64,000 nucleotides of DNA, taken from positions 156,292,920 to 156,356,919 of the forward strand of contig NC_039358.1 of the NCBI RefSeq assembly GCF_003573695.1, given 5' to 3'. A program made the position numbers and the translations under genes. This document shows positions 22,304 to 33,132 of this stretch, in pieces (the stretch's first letter is position 1; each line of letters begins with the position of its first letter). The notes under the pieces are model-generated. The model searched no databases and was not told where the DNA came from. It was given only the letters and a program-made list of their open reading frames with translations. This DNA comes from Papaver somniferum (lineage: Eukaryota; Streptophyta; Magnoliopsida; Ranunculales; Papaveraceae).

Positions 22304-23008
22304 ATGGAAAGAAATTATGAATATTGCGAAAATTTCGCAACTAGAGGAATGGCAGAAACAGATATTTCTTTACCGCAGAAGAAATTCCCGAAGGAGAAGA
22401 GGCATGACAATCCATTGGTAATAAAATTAGAATTAATCCAAAACCAAAAGAAGATGAGGATGATGAAGCTGAAGATTCATGGGCAATCAATAGAATCTTA
22501 GTCGATACTGGAAGCTTTGTGAACATCTTATTTTATCATACTTATAAAACCATGGGTGGAAGAGATGATGATCTTATACCATCAACATATAAGATATATG
22601 GTTTTAATGGTACTGCAAACAAGCCTAAAGGGGAGGTTATTATGCAAATTCCATTGAAGGGAATATCTTCAGAAATCTCATTCTGTGTTGTTGATGTAGA
22701 ATCACCCTACAATGCATTAATTGGTTGACCTTGGCTACATGGGATTCTAGGTGTAGCTTCAAATTTCCATCAATTCATCAAATTCCCTCACCCCAACGGT
22801 GAAGGAATCATAAAGGGAGATTGGGTTGAAGGAAAGAAATGTTACGAAACTGAGATAGAATCTTGCGAAGGAAGAGCAAACAAGAAGGAAAACTGGCGAC
22901 ACAAAATCAAGGATGTACAAAGAAGTGAGAAGTTGATGGTGGATACAATCGAAAAAAAAAGGAGAAGAGATGTTACAAAATCAATGCTAGCTCAGGGTAA
23001 AAAAGGAT
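22304..23008 (+). pseudogene. B aspartic protease
   Basis: LVDTGSFVNILFY is the active site with DTGSF for DTGSS. STYKIYGFNG and CVVDVESPYNALIG follow. A TGA at 22726 replaces the Arg of the conserved GRPWLHG sequence, which then continues in frame (PWLHGILGVASNFHQFIKF) to a stop at 23008. Right after it the sequence jumps to the post-integrase block shared with A, so all downstream pol domains are gone. Confidence 0.85.
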
Positions 23009-23089
23009 GAACATACCATTATCAAGGAAGCAGTAGCAGAAAATCATAAAGAAGCAGAGGAGGGAAAAACTAATAAAAGCAAGAAATGT

Positions 23090-23576
23090 ATGAATGATTA
23101 AGTTGTTGCGATAATCTCGCAATAAGTAAAATTCTCAAAAATACATTTGATTGAACAACAAAATTGAGATTGCAAAATTCAGATACAATATTATGAATTG
23201 CGAGACTCTCGCAGAGATAATGAATTTTACAGAAAATAATCAGAAAAGAATGACAAAAGAGAAAGAGGCGAACCTTTATGGCGTACACCCTAGTTCGCGA
23301 ATAAAATTTCGAAAGAGGAAAATGTAAGACCTAAAGTACGTCATATTAGGGGGTACCTGTTACATGGCTCAGGGAAAGGCTACACCGCCACCGGAACCTG
23401 ATTCATGGAGATTTGGGGTCAATAAAGCCCATCCGGGAGAGGCACCTTGGATTCTCAACTTAAGCATATGACTTAGGTTAGGCGACTAAGGTAATAAGGA
23501 CTTTCCCAAGGAGTGCAGATCTGATCAAGGCGCCAAGGTACATGGTTGATTCAAGAGTGCCGAGAGCGTTTGAAGC
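23090..23576 (+). other. B conserved post-pol non-coding block, left part
   Basis: From GCGAACCTTTATGGCG at 23269 to GTTTGAAGC at 23576 this matches A at about 33243-33563. No open frame is maintained in both. It contains GGGGGTACCTGTT and TGGCTCAGGGAAAGG as shared landmarks. Element C is inserted at its right end. Confidence 0.7.
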
Positions 23577-23890
23577 TGTCATGTACCTAAGTACAATGAC
23601 AGGATTGGAATGATAAATTGAGGATAAACCTCTCTTGATTCGTGAGAATCAAACATCTGAGTTCAAAGAACACAGCCTAAGAAGAACACAATTCTAATTT
23701 GATTAATAATTTGCTTAATGTTTCAATTACACAGACTTGAGAATAAATACTCACACACTCTCTCAATATCTGACGTCCACAGACTATCCAAGTGGGCTAA
23801 TCTAAACCACCCATTACAACTGACTAAATACTACCAACTACCTACACACATATGATATGGGCACTCCCCTCCAATACAGGGTACATGACA
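23577..23890 (-). repeat. C 3' LTR (minus orientation)
   Basis: 314 bp with 10-bp terminal inverted repeats TGTCATGTAC/GTACATGACA. The end of C's ORF runs 53 bases into it. Confidence 0.92.
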
Positions 23891-26800
23891 TTCCCTTCTT
23901 CTTCAACACATCCTTGTCCTCAAGGATGAGAGTTAAATGAACCACTGCGAAAATTGGAAACAACTTGAAGTCCCTCCTCGCAAAGACCGCCATCCTTAAC
24001 ATTTTCAGGATGTGGAATACAGAGACTATGGATGGGCTGCAAAAGCATAACTCCATAACACCTTCAGTATTGCAAAATCTTGTTGAGAACAAATTCCATC
24101 TCAAGAAAACCACCAGCACAAACATCGATGGAGTGTAAAGAAACATCAGCTGAATTGTCACCATTCTGTCATAGAATTCTAGCTTGATATAGCCTCCCAT
24201 TGGTTGATAAATCAACCCAGCTTCCCCTTGAACAATAAGGCTCCCGTAGGTCACATGAGTAAGCAGCAGGTAGTGATAATTACCATCTGAATTCAAGACT
24301 GCCTTCATAAACTGTTTGCAAGTATTGTGACCCACATTCCACAGGCTTGTAGAGTACAACTTGAACTTCCACTTCAAATAGTCCCAAAACAGCCAATACC
24401 CATTCAAAGCTTGAACAACCAAGGGTAAAACCTTAGTCCCCACTTTGCTTACTAAAATATCTATCCAGAAATAATCCTCCTTCCACATTTCAAGCATTTG
24501 ATGAGACAACTCATGAACATTCTTAATCTCACACATTAGCATCCACAAATATCGAAAATGAAACCCCATGAACAAGACCCGAGTTCTCGTGCTCCTTATA
24601 AGAAATTTGGCCCAACAATAATATGTTGTTGCTTGATATGCTAAAATCCCCTTGAACTGTGCACATACAGGAAGAACTAGAGCTCCCACTTGCAGATCGA
24701 CTAACACCGGATAAAATATAAACAAAGTATCGAAGGGCACACATATTAAATTCGCTAAACAAGGTGGAAGAACATATAATAATGCACAGTAATGAACTGC
24801 AATCCCCACAAGTAACCCACACTTCAGTTCCATAAGAAAAAATGCTTCTCCCCGTTTCCCAGGGCCTTGATCAAACAGTCTGAGTTGCATGCACTCATAA
24901 CCACAAAAGCGTTGATAAGCATTCTGAATCCCACCACTTCGCATCTTCATTCGATGCCCAAACTTAGAATCAAGAGAAGCAAAATAAGAAACCCCTAGGA
25001 GAAGGCTGGTCTCTTTCCCACGATCAAACAGACTGCAGACAGAATCGAGAAGAGCGAAGTTATATACATCCACAATGAAGTTGTAACCTACCTTTCCCAT
25101 GTTTATCTGCAAGAGATGATCAACTCCAACATTCCAGAAATTCCAAGCTGCACTCTCAGGAAATTTACTAGATTCTTCAAGTATCTTAGTAAAAACCCAA
25201 GTGAAAACAACACCACTTGTTATTCTCCACCAACCAGATGGAACCAATCGGAATTTCCACCTCAAGTATCCTTCCAACAGCCACAAATGTGTAACACTCT
25301 CTAGACCTGTAGAATTCAATTTGTATTTCCATATTAAGAATTCCATTAACTTGGACACAATTGGAGCATGCGGAAGAATGAGCACAAGTTGGATCATCAG
25401 CATCCTCCCATAGCCTCTCTTTGTTTGATATTGCATACACAGCTGAGACGACCATGGATGAATAGCTGTCGATGTGATCCGTAAACTTGAAAGGGACGAG
25501 AAGCCCATCCATTCAGTTGCTGGCTTAAAAACCTATTGAATATTTCGGAAAAAATCAACACCCCAAGACTCAAACCGACAACCCGAAAGCACCTCAGGCA
25601 ACACATACTTCAGCTGGACATTAACATGCTCAATATCAAACATGAACATCCACAGAGACATATAAGTACTCGTTGTTAAACTATTTTCTTGTAAAAGTTG
25701 TGCAAACAACTTACTACTATCATCATTGTTACCAGTTTTAACAAACATCAGTAGAAGTGAAGCACAAAACGAAGAATCTGATTCGAACTCATGCATATTA
25801 AGTAGCCTATGAACAAATTTTTCATTGTGGTATGTCTTTAAAAGTGAGCTATCGAACCCCTTGTCACGGTCAAAGAGGGAGCAAGTATAGACAAAGTAAA
25901 TATATAAGCAAATTCCACCATGATAAGTTGTACAAGCAAGAACATTTGAGCCAGACTCAGGGAGACCAAAACCAACTGCATAGTTATCCACAGAATATGA
26001 AAGTCCATGAATTAGTTCAAACCCTTTCCCCTGATCAAATACTATAGCAGCATACTTGAAACAACGGCTATAAGACAACCTAGTATGCAGTGTGTGGTTG
26101 AGAAAAAATTTTGTGCTCCAAACACACATATCCATTGGAAGTGTTTTTAAAAACATCTTAACATGATGAAGTTGTAAGAGAAAATCATATATATCACTGC
26201 TCAAACTCCCAGTGTCGCTCTTAGACATTTTAACGAGCAGGTTACTATCATTTCAAATTTCAGTATCATTAGCAAACACATGAATGATCGAATCTAGAAA
26301 CCCATAATCTGAATTAAACCCAGAGATAAGAATCAATGTTCGAAAATACTTACCACGATCAAATATACTACGAGAATCATCAAGTTTGAAGTGGATACAA
26401 GCCATACCTAGAAATTTGCTGTAGAGAAAGAGTAACTTGGTCAAACAGTGAACATTTGCATAGGCCTCAGAAAAAATTTGGACGCCATTTCTCACAATTA
26501 GTTCAGTCGGGCCATTGTTTCTTGGCTGTTGTACTTCCCAAATTTGGAATTCACTTAACCTATTTCCTTCGAAAACATCAGATTTCGCCACTTTATCAAA
26601 CGGAAAACTCTGATCAACAGACAAATCATTCTTTCCATCAAGGAAAATTGAAGGAATAAACCCTGAATTGAGAGAATCCTCTTCTTCATCGATAGCTGAA
26701 GAAATTGAGTTAACCACAGTTGAAACTTCTTCAAAGAAAAAAGTGGGAATCAATTCTGAAAATTCATCAACAGATGATGTAGCGACTTTCACTCTGCAAG

Positions 26801-27056
26801 GAGGCTGATGAGCTGAAGAAGTATACCTAATAAACATAATTGATGTCAACTTCTTCAATGTCTTGTTCATCAATTTTGACCACTTACGAATGGATTTCTC
26901 TCGATCTGGAGATATACTCTTTTCCATGTAAAACCGATACCACCATCGACAAGTGTCTAAATCCTCCGTTGCTAGTCGTTCCAACTTCACTATGGGTACC
27001 AATTTCCCATTCATATATGCCCATTTTTCCTCCTGTAAATTCATCTCATCAACCAT
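23838..27056 (-). pseudogene. C long ORF, about 1072 codons with two in-frame stops, function unknown
   Basis: The frame opens at the ATG at 27056, 33 bases inside the 5' LTR, as MVDEMNLQEEKWAYMNG. It stays in one register to 23838, with only a TGA near 26250 and a TAG near 25530. No retropepsin, RT, integrase or CCHC motif is visible. The protein is internally repetitive: IFDRGKYF, VFDQGKGFELIHGLSYS, LFDRDKGFDSS, LFDRGKETSLLLGVSYF and LFDQGPGKRGEAFF recur, as do EGYLRWKFRL and WDYLKWKFKL. The repeats suggest duplicated modules of roughly 70-120 residues. It could be a captured host gene or a strongly diverged gag. I do not recognise it. Confidence 0.65.
23891..23906 (-). promoter_or_regulatory. 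C polypurine tract
   Basis: The minus strand reads GAAGAAGAAGGGAA directly before the 3' LTR. This is the expected primer for plus-strand DNA synthesis. Confidence 0.75.
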
Positions 27057-27074
27057 GATTTCTCAGGAAAAAAC

Positions 27075-27087
27075 GGCTCTGATACCA
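27075..27087 (-). promoter_or_regulatory. C primer binding site
   Basis: The minus strand reads TGGTATCAGAGCC, two bases after the 5' LTR. This is the standard match to the 3' end of initiator tRNA-Met in plant LTR elements. Confidence 0.85.
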
Positions 27088-27089
27088 AT

Positions 27090-27403
27090 TGTCATGTACC
27101 TAAGTACAATGACAGGATTGGAATGATAAATTGAGGATAAACCTCTCTTGATTCGTGAGAATCAAACCTCTGAGTTCAAAGAACACAGCCTAAGAAGAAC
27201 ACAATTCTAATTTGATTAATAATTTGCTTAATGTTTCAATTACACATACTTGAGAATAAATACTCACTCACTCTCTCAATATATGACGTCCACGGACTAT
27301 CCAAGTGGGCTAATCTAAACCACCCATTACAACTGACTAAATACTACCAACTACCTACACAGATATGATATGGGCACTCCCCTCCAATACAAGGTACATG
27401 ACA
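27090..27403 (-). repeat. C 5' LTR (minus orientation)
   Basis: 314 bp, nearly identical to 23577-23890. The PBS and the ORF start follow on the minus strand. Confidence 0.92.
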
Positions 27404-28385
27404 TAAGCGTCCTTGCCATTCTTGACAAGTCTTGGCTTATACTGCACTCGGCCCGAAGAAAACCCCACTTAGGGTGCAGTCTCGTAACCATAAGCCCTAT
27501 AGGTAAAAGGGATAAGAGGCTGCAAAAAAAACTGGTTGTTGTTAAGACTGGATGGGAGGAGCTAACCTTGTATGGTAGAAGTACTCCTCCTTGAAGGGGC
27601 AACCAGGGGGAAGATAAGGGAGGCACCCTCCATTAGGGAGATGATAAGTGTCTTAAGACGCAAATGTCATGAAGCTTATTATTCGCAAGGATAATTAAGG
27701 CTTGTCATATTTATGCAACATTCCTGAAGAGGCAATAATACAAAAGAAAAAGATAAGATGAGATCAATGGGTTTTCGCATGAAAGTGCGAAGACGTTCTG
27801 CAATTTCATCGCAAGACGGCAATGTCATGGGGCTTTATTTTCGCAATAATATTTAGGCCTGTCATATTGTCGCAATATTCCTGAAGAGGCCATAATACAT
27901 AAGAAAAAGTAAAGGCAAGATCAATGGGTTATTGCATGAAAGTGCAAGGACGTCCTGCGATTTTGTCGCAATGACAAGAGGTGGCATAATAAGACCTTTA
28001 ATTAGGAAGGAAAAATAAGACCACACAGGAATGACATTTTGAAAACAAACAAAATTCACTTCGCAAAAGGTTGCAAAATTATGCAATAAGAAAAAGTTTA
28101 TGAAACCTCTCATTTGGATTCAAATAGCAGAGGCAAGTATGGGAATGTATGAAATTAGAAAATGCTATTTGTCTCCATATGAGAGATTTACTCAAAAATT
28201 CAAGAATTAATGATTATATTGATTAACTGTATTGCAAAGAAGAATTTTTTTAATTTACGCATGCCAAAATGAAAGAAACACAAATATACAGAAAGAAAAA
28301 ATAAATATACAAGTGCTACAAAGAATCAAAGAAGAAATAAAGACTATTTCTTGGTTAATCCTTCATTATCTTCATCAGACTTATT
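27404..28385 (+). other. B post-pol non-coding block, right part, with 158-bp tandem duplication
   Basis: This continues the block shared with A (CTTGCCATTCTTGACAAG at 27412; A at 33576). At 27666-27823 and 27824 to about 27976 a unit of 158 bp, starting GTCATG and containing TTCCTGAAGAGGC and AATGGGTT, is duplicated; A has the same duplication. The segment ends at the stop codon of the antisense gene. Confidence 0.7.
27666..27976 (+). repeat. Tandem duplication, 158-bp unit, in B
   Basis: Two diverged copies share GCCTGTCATAT-like, CCTGAAGAGGC, GATCAATGGGTT and GCATGAAAGTGC words at constant spacing. The same pair exists in A at 33821-34130, so the duplication predates the split of A and B. 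Confidence 0.75.
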
Positions 28386-31052
28386 TCATTCTTCATCTGC
28401 GTCAGAATCCTCATCACCATCAGAACTTCCATCACTATCAGATTCTTCATCGTCAACTTCACTATCAGAGATAATCAAACTGGGAGTATTCTGTGGGATT
28501 TCCTCTAAAAGACAAGGGTAATCAGAATGTGGGATATTATGATCATCACAAACCATCTGGATGGCTTGATTTCGAAAATGCATAGCGTCATTCTTAAAAT
28601 TCTCAATGGTGATTTTGATTTGATTCTTCAATCTAGAATACTTGTCGTTGCGAGAAGAAAGATTCTCTGCGAGTTCCTCCTTTTCATCTTCAAGTTCTTC
28701 AATCTTTTCACGATATCTATTTTCAGAATCTGCGAACAAAACACAACTAATTATTAACTTGATGAAAATCCATAAGAAGCAAAAGATTAGTAAAGAAGAG
28801 CAATTAGCAACCTTCTCTGTCAGAAATCATGTCTCTAATCAAGGCTGTATGTTCAACTTGGATACTAACATTTACGCTTAAATCTTTTCTAGCATCATCT
28901 AAAATTTTCGCAGCCCAGAAAAATTCATCCTCACTACTTATGAGAAGACGAGAACGAATTTGATTTTCCCTTTCGCAGAGTTCAATATTCTTGCGGTTAG
29001 CTTCATCTCGCTCAAGTTGAACTTCAAGGAGAGCCTCTTGGAATTTCGCCAGAGCCTTGGCACCTTGATCATAGATACGATCTTTATCATCTATGAGACC
29101 GCTAATCTTGGTTCTTAACTCATTGGTTTTCTCTTTGGAATCAATAAGGAGACGTTTAAATCTGTTAGCTAAGCCTAAACTGGATCTATGATCAATTTCT
29201 AAGAGGCGAAATTGTGATCTAAGTTCATTTAGAGAAAGAGATAAAATTCTATCATTAGAAAAACTATTTAAGGAATTTTTAAGACGTTCAAGAAGGGCAT
29301 CATTATCCAAGGCATTAGGAAATGAACGAAGAAGGGTAGCTTCATCAGAAAGACCATAAATGTCTTCAAAAAGGATCATTTAAATAAGATAAAACAACAA
29401 GATGAATGAATCAAGAGAAAAGAGAAAAGTAATATACCGTAAAGCTGATTATTAGCTTGTTTAAGGCTAGAAATTTTGTTCTTATAAGAGGAAGAATCAA
29501 TTTCTAATTGTCTATTCTTCTCGCGAAGACCTTTAACTTCAACTTCCAATTCTTCATTCCTTTTGCGAAATTGAAGATTCTTCTTTTCAAGAATTTCGTG
29601 TCTTCTCTCTAGATCTGAGGAAACCGCAAAAGAAGCTTTTCCAGCCTGCGAAAAAAAAAAATTAATATAGAAAGAGATTTTGAGTTATAACAATGAAGAA
29701 GTAAAAAGATAAAAGCATACCAAACTATTGAGAGAATGCAAGAAGTCGGGAGTCACTGATCTAGAAACTCCGCGAAGAGAGCTATCACCATCTAGTAAGG
29801 GTACATCACAAAGGGTAGCGAGAGCTTTGCAGGTATTTGCGAACTGGCTATCTCCCATTCCTTGTAGAGAATCAGAAAAGAGGCCAGAAAGCTTAGCCAT
29901 AGAAGATTCGGGTGGAGAATCTTCAGTTGCAGCGAGATCATCATTATCTTCATCATCCTTATCACTTTCAGAATTTTCTTTAGGAAGAACATTTGAAGGA
30001 GAAGAAGATCGAACTTTTGTTTTCTTTGGAGGAGGACCAGTTGAATTTTCTCTGCGTAGAGCACCTTTACCTTTATCACCAATATTCGCAGCATCAACAG
30101 ATTCTTCTACTTCAGCAATAATCTTCGCACACAAATAGAAGTAAGAGATGGGAGCATGGGAATAACAATACTATTTAAAGTCATAAAAGAAAATTTCTTA
30201 CCTCATCTGTATATGAGCGAAGAGCTAACAGAGTACTAGATTTCCCAGTCCTGTTATAACTATCTTTAAGTTTTTGGATCTACGAAATCTCGCAAGAGTT
30301 AGCGAACAGAATAGTAAAAATCAATAAATAAGTATAAAATGAGTTAAAGGGGAGAATTATACCTCTTTCTCCTTTTCGGGCCAGGAGAAAACCCAAGGTT
30401 GATGTGCAGCGAGATTCGCAGGAAGAACGTTTGATCCAGCAATGTAAGTACCCTTTAGCATTAAAGGAAACACACACCATTTGTCATCTTTGGATTGGCG
30501 AGGAGTTGTGTTTTTACCAGAATTCCAGTCAATATCTTGCATAAGAATTTTGGATTCATCAATGTTATCTTTTCTTCTTAATCGAATACCCCAGCGAGTA
30601 TTCTCTTTCTTCATGGACATAAGTTCGTAATTTTCAAAGAAATTCGCCACTGTATATTTCTCAGAAACTATCTCAAGGTATGCGAATTTTGGATCCCTAA
30701 GTTCACTGGAGTAAAGAGATCCTCTACCAGCACCACAATTAGCGAACTCTAGCATTAGACGGATGCAATCCCCACTTAGTTGGAAAATGGCTCGCGAAAA
30801 TCCCGGATGAGCGAGAATTTCATAAAATAAAGGAATGTCTGGGTTATAAAGAGGAAGAGGGAGACCTGCGAGAATTTGACCTAGCGAAATTATGATTGAT
30901 TGATCATCACAATTTTGATTGGAGAAAATCTTGACAGAAAAAATTGATTTGGCATTCACATCAGGAATGGGGGAGAGGGTAAGACCTTTATTAGCAAGAT
31001 CTTTTTGGACATCTTGTAGATTCTTCTCATATCTATGACCACTTGGAGCCAT
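28386..31052 (-). CDS. Antisense six-exon gene inside B, intact spliced frame of about 757 aa
   Basis: Exons read on the minus strand are 30363-31052, 30202-30279, 29721-30122, 29438-29645, 28812-29363 and 28386-28729. Every intron begins GT and ends AG (for example GAG|GTAAGAAA and TTTTTTTCGCAG|GCTGG), phases are 0,0,0,1,1, and no stop interrupts the joined 2274 bases. Exon 1 encodes a globular region of 230 aa (MAPSGHRYEKNLQ, LPLPLYNPDIPLFYEILAHP, RWGIRLRRKD). Exon 3 is a Ser/Pro/acidic linker with a basic PPPKKTKVRSSSPS patch. Exons 4-6 form a long coiled coil ending in a DSDGSSDGDEDSDADEE tail. Tat-lineage elements are known to carry extra antisense ORFs; the layout recalls plant 'putative gypsy-type transposon' proteins, but the family is unconfirmed. 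Confidence 0.75.
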
Positions 31053-31210
31053 GATTGAATAAAGGGTATGGGAATGTATGGAAAGTAAAAGAATTGAAGG
31101 AAGAAAAAATTACAGCAGCAGAATTTGCAGAAGAATGACAGAGTTGCAGAGATGAGAGAACAAAAATAGAAGAGAAAGTAAAAAGAAAAGTGGAAAGAGG
31201 GAGGGAGAAG

Positions 31211-31220
31211 AGTATATAAA
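31211..31220 (-). promoter_or_regulatory. TATA-like box for the antisense gene of B
   Basis: The minus strand reads TTTATATACT about 160 bases upstream of the antisense ATG, between that gene and B's 3' LTR. An equivalent box stands at 36884-36891 in A. The purine-rich leader between box and ATG is conserved between A and B (GTTGCAGAGATGAGAGAA on the plus strand). Confidence 0.5.
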
Positions 31221-31425
31221 GAAAATTTACTTCTCGAAGAAATAAACACCATTAAGACGAAGAGACGTGAGCGGTTGAAAAGTAGCGGTTACAGAAGACG
31301 TGTCAAGAAATAAGTGGACGAGAGAGAGAGTACGTGTGATAAATGTGGAATATGAAAAGATAAGCAGTTGCGACATTTCTCACATCATTCTCTACTTTGC
31401 AGTGAAGATTTGAGAAGAGGCAAGA

Positions 31426-31877
31426 TGTAGGATCAGATTCTCGCAACAATTATGTCTCAGCGAAATTATCAATGGAATTGCACAATAGCGTCGCTAAACA
31501 GTTTCAGAAACAACGTCAGCTAGTATCATGAGAAAAATGTGATACTTGCGAAAATTAGAGAGCTTGCGAAGTTAACATTTGTAAGGTTGCGAGAATGTCG
31601 CAAACCATATCCGAAAATAAAGGACAGATTAGCTGTCATCCACTATGTATTTCCTTATAAATAGTCATTCGAGTTGTAAAGGAAGAGAGATCTCTTTGAG
31701 TGAGAGACAAGTAAATAGGAGAGAGAAAGTTCAGAACAAACATCATTCTTGATTTCTTTATTTTCCTTGTAAGAACATTCAGAATTTAATCAATAAAATT
31801 AAGAGCGTAAACCTAAAATAAGCTGATCAACAATGAAATCATATGAGGGGTGTAGTGTAGGATTTCCTGCAACTACA
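31426..31877 (+). repeat. B 3' LTR
   Basis: 452 bp, pairing with 19207-19661. It is preceded by the purine-rich tract GAGAAGAGGCAAGA and followed by the ATATC duplication and the resumption of A's integrase. Confidence 0.92.
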
Positions 31878-31882
31878 ATATC

Positions 31883-33132
31883 GTAGATTGGAGAACAAAA
31901 CTTCATGCATATTTGGATAAAGGAGAAACACCAAGAAATAGATTGGAAGCACACAAGTTAAAAAATCCGCGCAACGAATTATGAATTAAGAGATGGGCTG
32001 CTATATCGAAAATCCTTTAATGGACCATCACTCAGATGTTTGACACGAGAGGAAGGAGAAAAAGTGCTAAAAATGTTACATAGTGGGGATGCTGGCAATC
32101 ATAGCGGGGGAAGATCTTTGGCACATAGAGCAAAAATGCAAGGCTATTACTGGCCATACATGCACGAAGATGTAAAAAAAATATCAAGACGTTGCGAAGA
32201 TTGTCAGCGGCATGGAAAGAAAATACATGCACCTGGAGCACCATTGTCATCTTCAACCAGTGTGTGGCCTTTTGGAAAGTGGGGCTTAGATATTGTGGGG
32301 CCATTTTTACCAGGTTCTGGACAAAGAAGATACTTAATAGTCGCAACAGATTATTTCACAAAATGGACAGAAGTGAAGGCAGTACAGCATATTCGCGACA
32401 AAGATATCTTTACATTCATATTCGAAAATATCATTTGCAGATTCAGAATTCCTGCGCAGTTGGTATCTGATAATGGGAAACAGTTTGAAGGACATAACAT
32501 AGAAATTTTACTTAATGCATTTAAGATAAAATGTGGAAAGTCTACTCCTTTGTATCCACAAGCTAATGGGCAGGTACAGGCAACAAACAAAACAATTGCA
32601 GATATATTAAAGAACAAATTGGAAGGACATCATAGACATGGTGCGAACAAGTACATAATGCAGTATGGCTTATAATACAACTAGAATAGAAGCTACTGGA
32701 ATGTCACCTTTTTGTTTAACATACGGAGTTGAAGCGGTGTTACCAACAGAAGTTGTTATTCAGACAACAAAGAGATAAGCTTGGGAGAAAAATCTTAGTG
32801 CGGGTTTGATCTTAAACAAACTTGATGAATTAGAAGAAAAAAGAGAAATAGCTTTACATCATATGGAGAATTATCAACGAAGATTAGCCCGAGAATATAA
32901 TAAACGTGTCAAAGTACGCGAATTCCAACCAGGAGATTTAGTTCTGCGAGAGACACCAATATATCAGCGAGAAAAAGGTGGAAAATTAGCGAAAAAATGG
33001 GATGGACCTTACATCATTAATGAGATAGTTGGAACAGGAGCTTATAAATTAATGGATCCAGAAGGTAGAGATTTTGGTCATAGACTTGACAGACCATGGA
33101 ACAGGTTGTACTTAAAAAGATATTATCCGTAA
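31883..33132 (+). pseudogene. A integrase (continued from before B)
   Basis: It starts DWRTKLHAYLDKGETPRNRL. Then come the HHCC module (LHSGDAGNHSGG, RRCEDCQRHGK) and the catalytic core with WGLDIVGPF and LVSDNGKQFEGHN. The third catalytic residue of the DDE triad, normally Glu in NGQVEATNKT, is Gln (CAG at 32577-32579). Stops near 31984 and 32673 and a small deletion break the frame. The C-terminal part has YNTTRIEATGMSPF and ends with the RNA-polymerase-like tail LVLRETPIYQREKGGKLAKKW-type sequence to LKRYYP. It would insert cDNA into the genome; this copy cannot. Confidence 0.9.

Larger units (their letters stand above)
23577..27403 (-). mobile_element. C: compact non-autonomous LTR retrotransposon with one long unknown ORF
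   Basis: Two direct repeats of 314 bp (23577-23890 and 27090-27403) begin TGTCATGTAC and end GTACATGACA. On the minus strand the right LTR is followed by TGGTATCAGAGC (PBS, initiator Met tRNA type), and the left LTR is preceded by a purine tract. GAAGC/TAAGC flanks the insertion. Element A keeps the matching empty site (GTTTGAAGCGTACCTTGCC near 33556). By eye the LTRs differ at 7 positions. No gag or pol motif is visible. Confidence 0.9.
19207..31877 (+). mobile_element. B: Tat-type Ty3/gypsy element lacking RT and integrase, nested in A, host to C
   Basis: LTRs at 19207-19661 and 31426-31877 are flanked by a perfect 5-bp duplication ATATC (19202-19206 and 31878-31882). Joining the flanks restores A's reading from RNase H into integrase. 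B carries gag and protease, then jumps to the conserved 3' non-coding block, with no RT, RNase H or integrase. It retains an intact antisense spliced gene before its 3' LTR. By eye the LTRs show about 9 substitutions and 2 small indels. Confidence 0.92.

Noticed and set aside
27351..27626. Minus-strand 91-codon frame entering C's right LTR
   Set aside because: It joins B's non-coding block to LTR sequence and exists only because of the insertion. The corresponding frame in A (33593-33781) is not kept open in the same way.
29728..30138. Plus-strand 136-codon Ser-rich frame in B
   Set aside because: It is a shadow of antisense exon 3, which has matching splice sites and phase.
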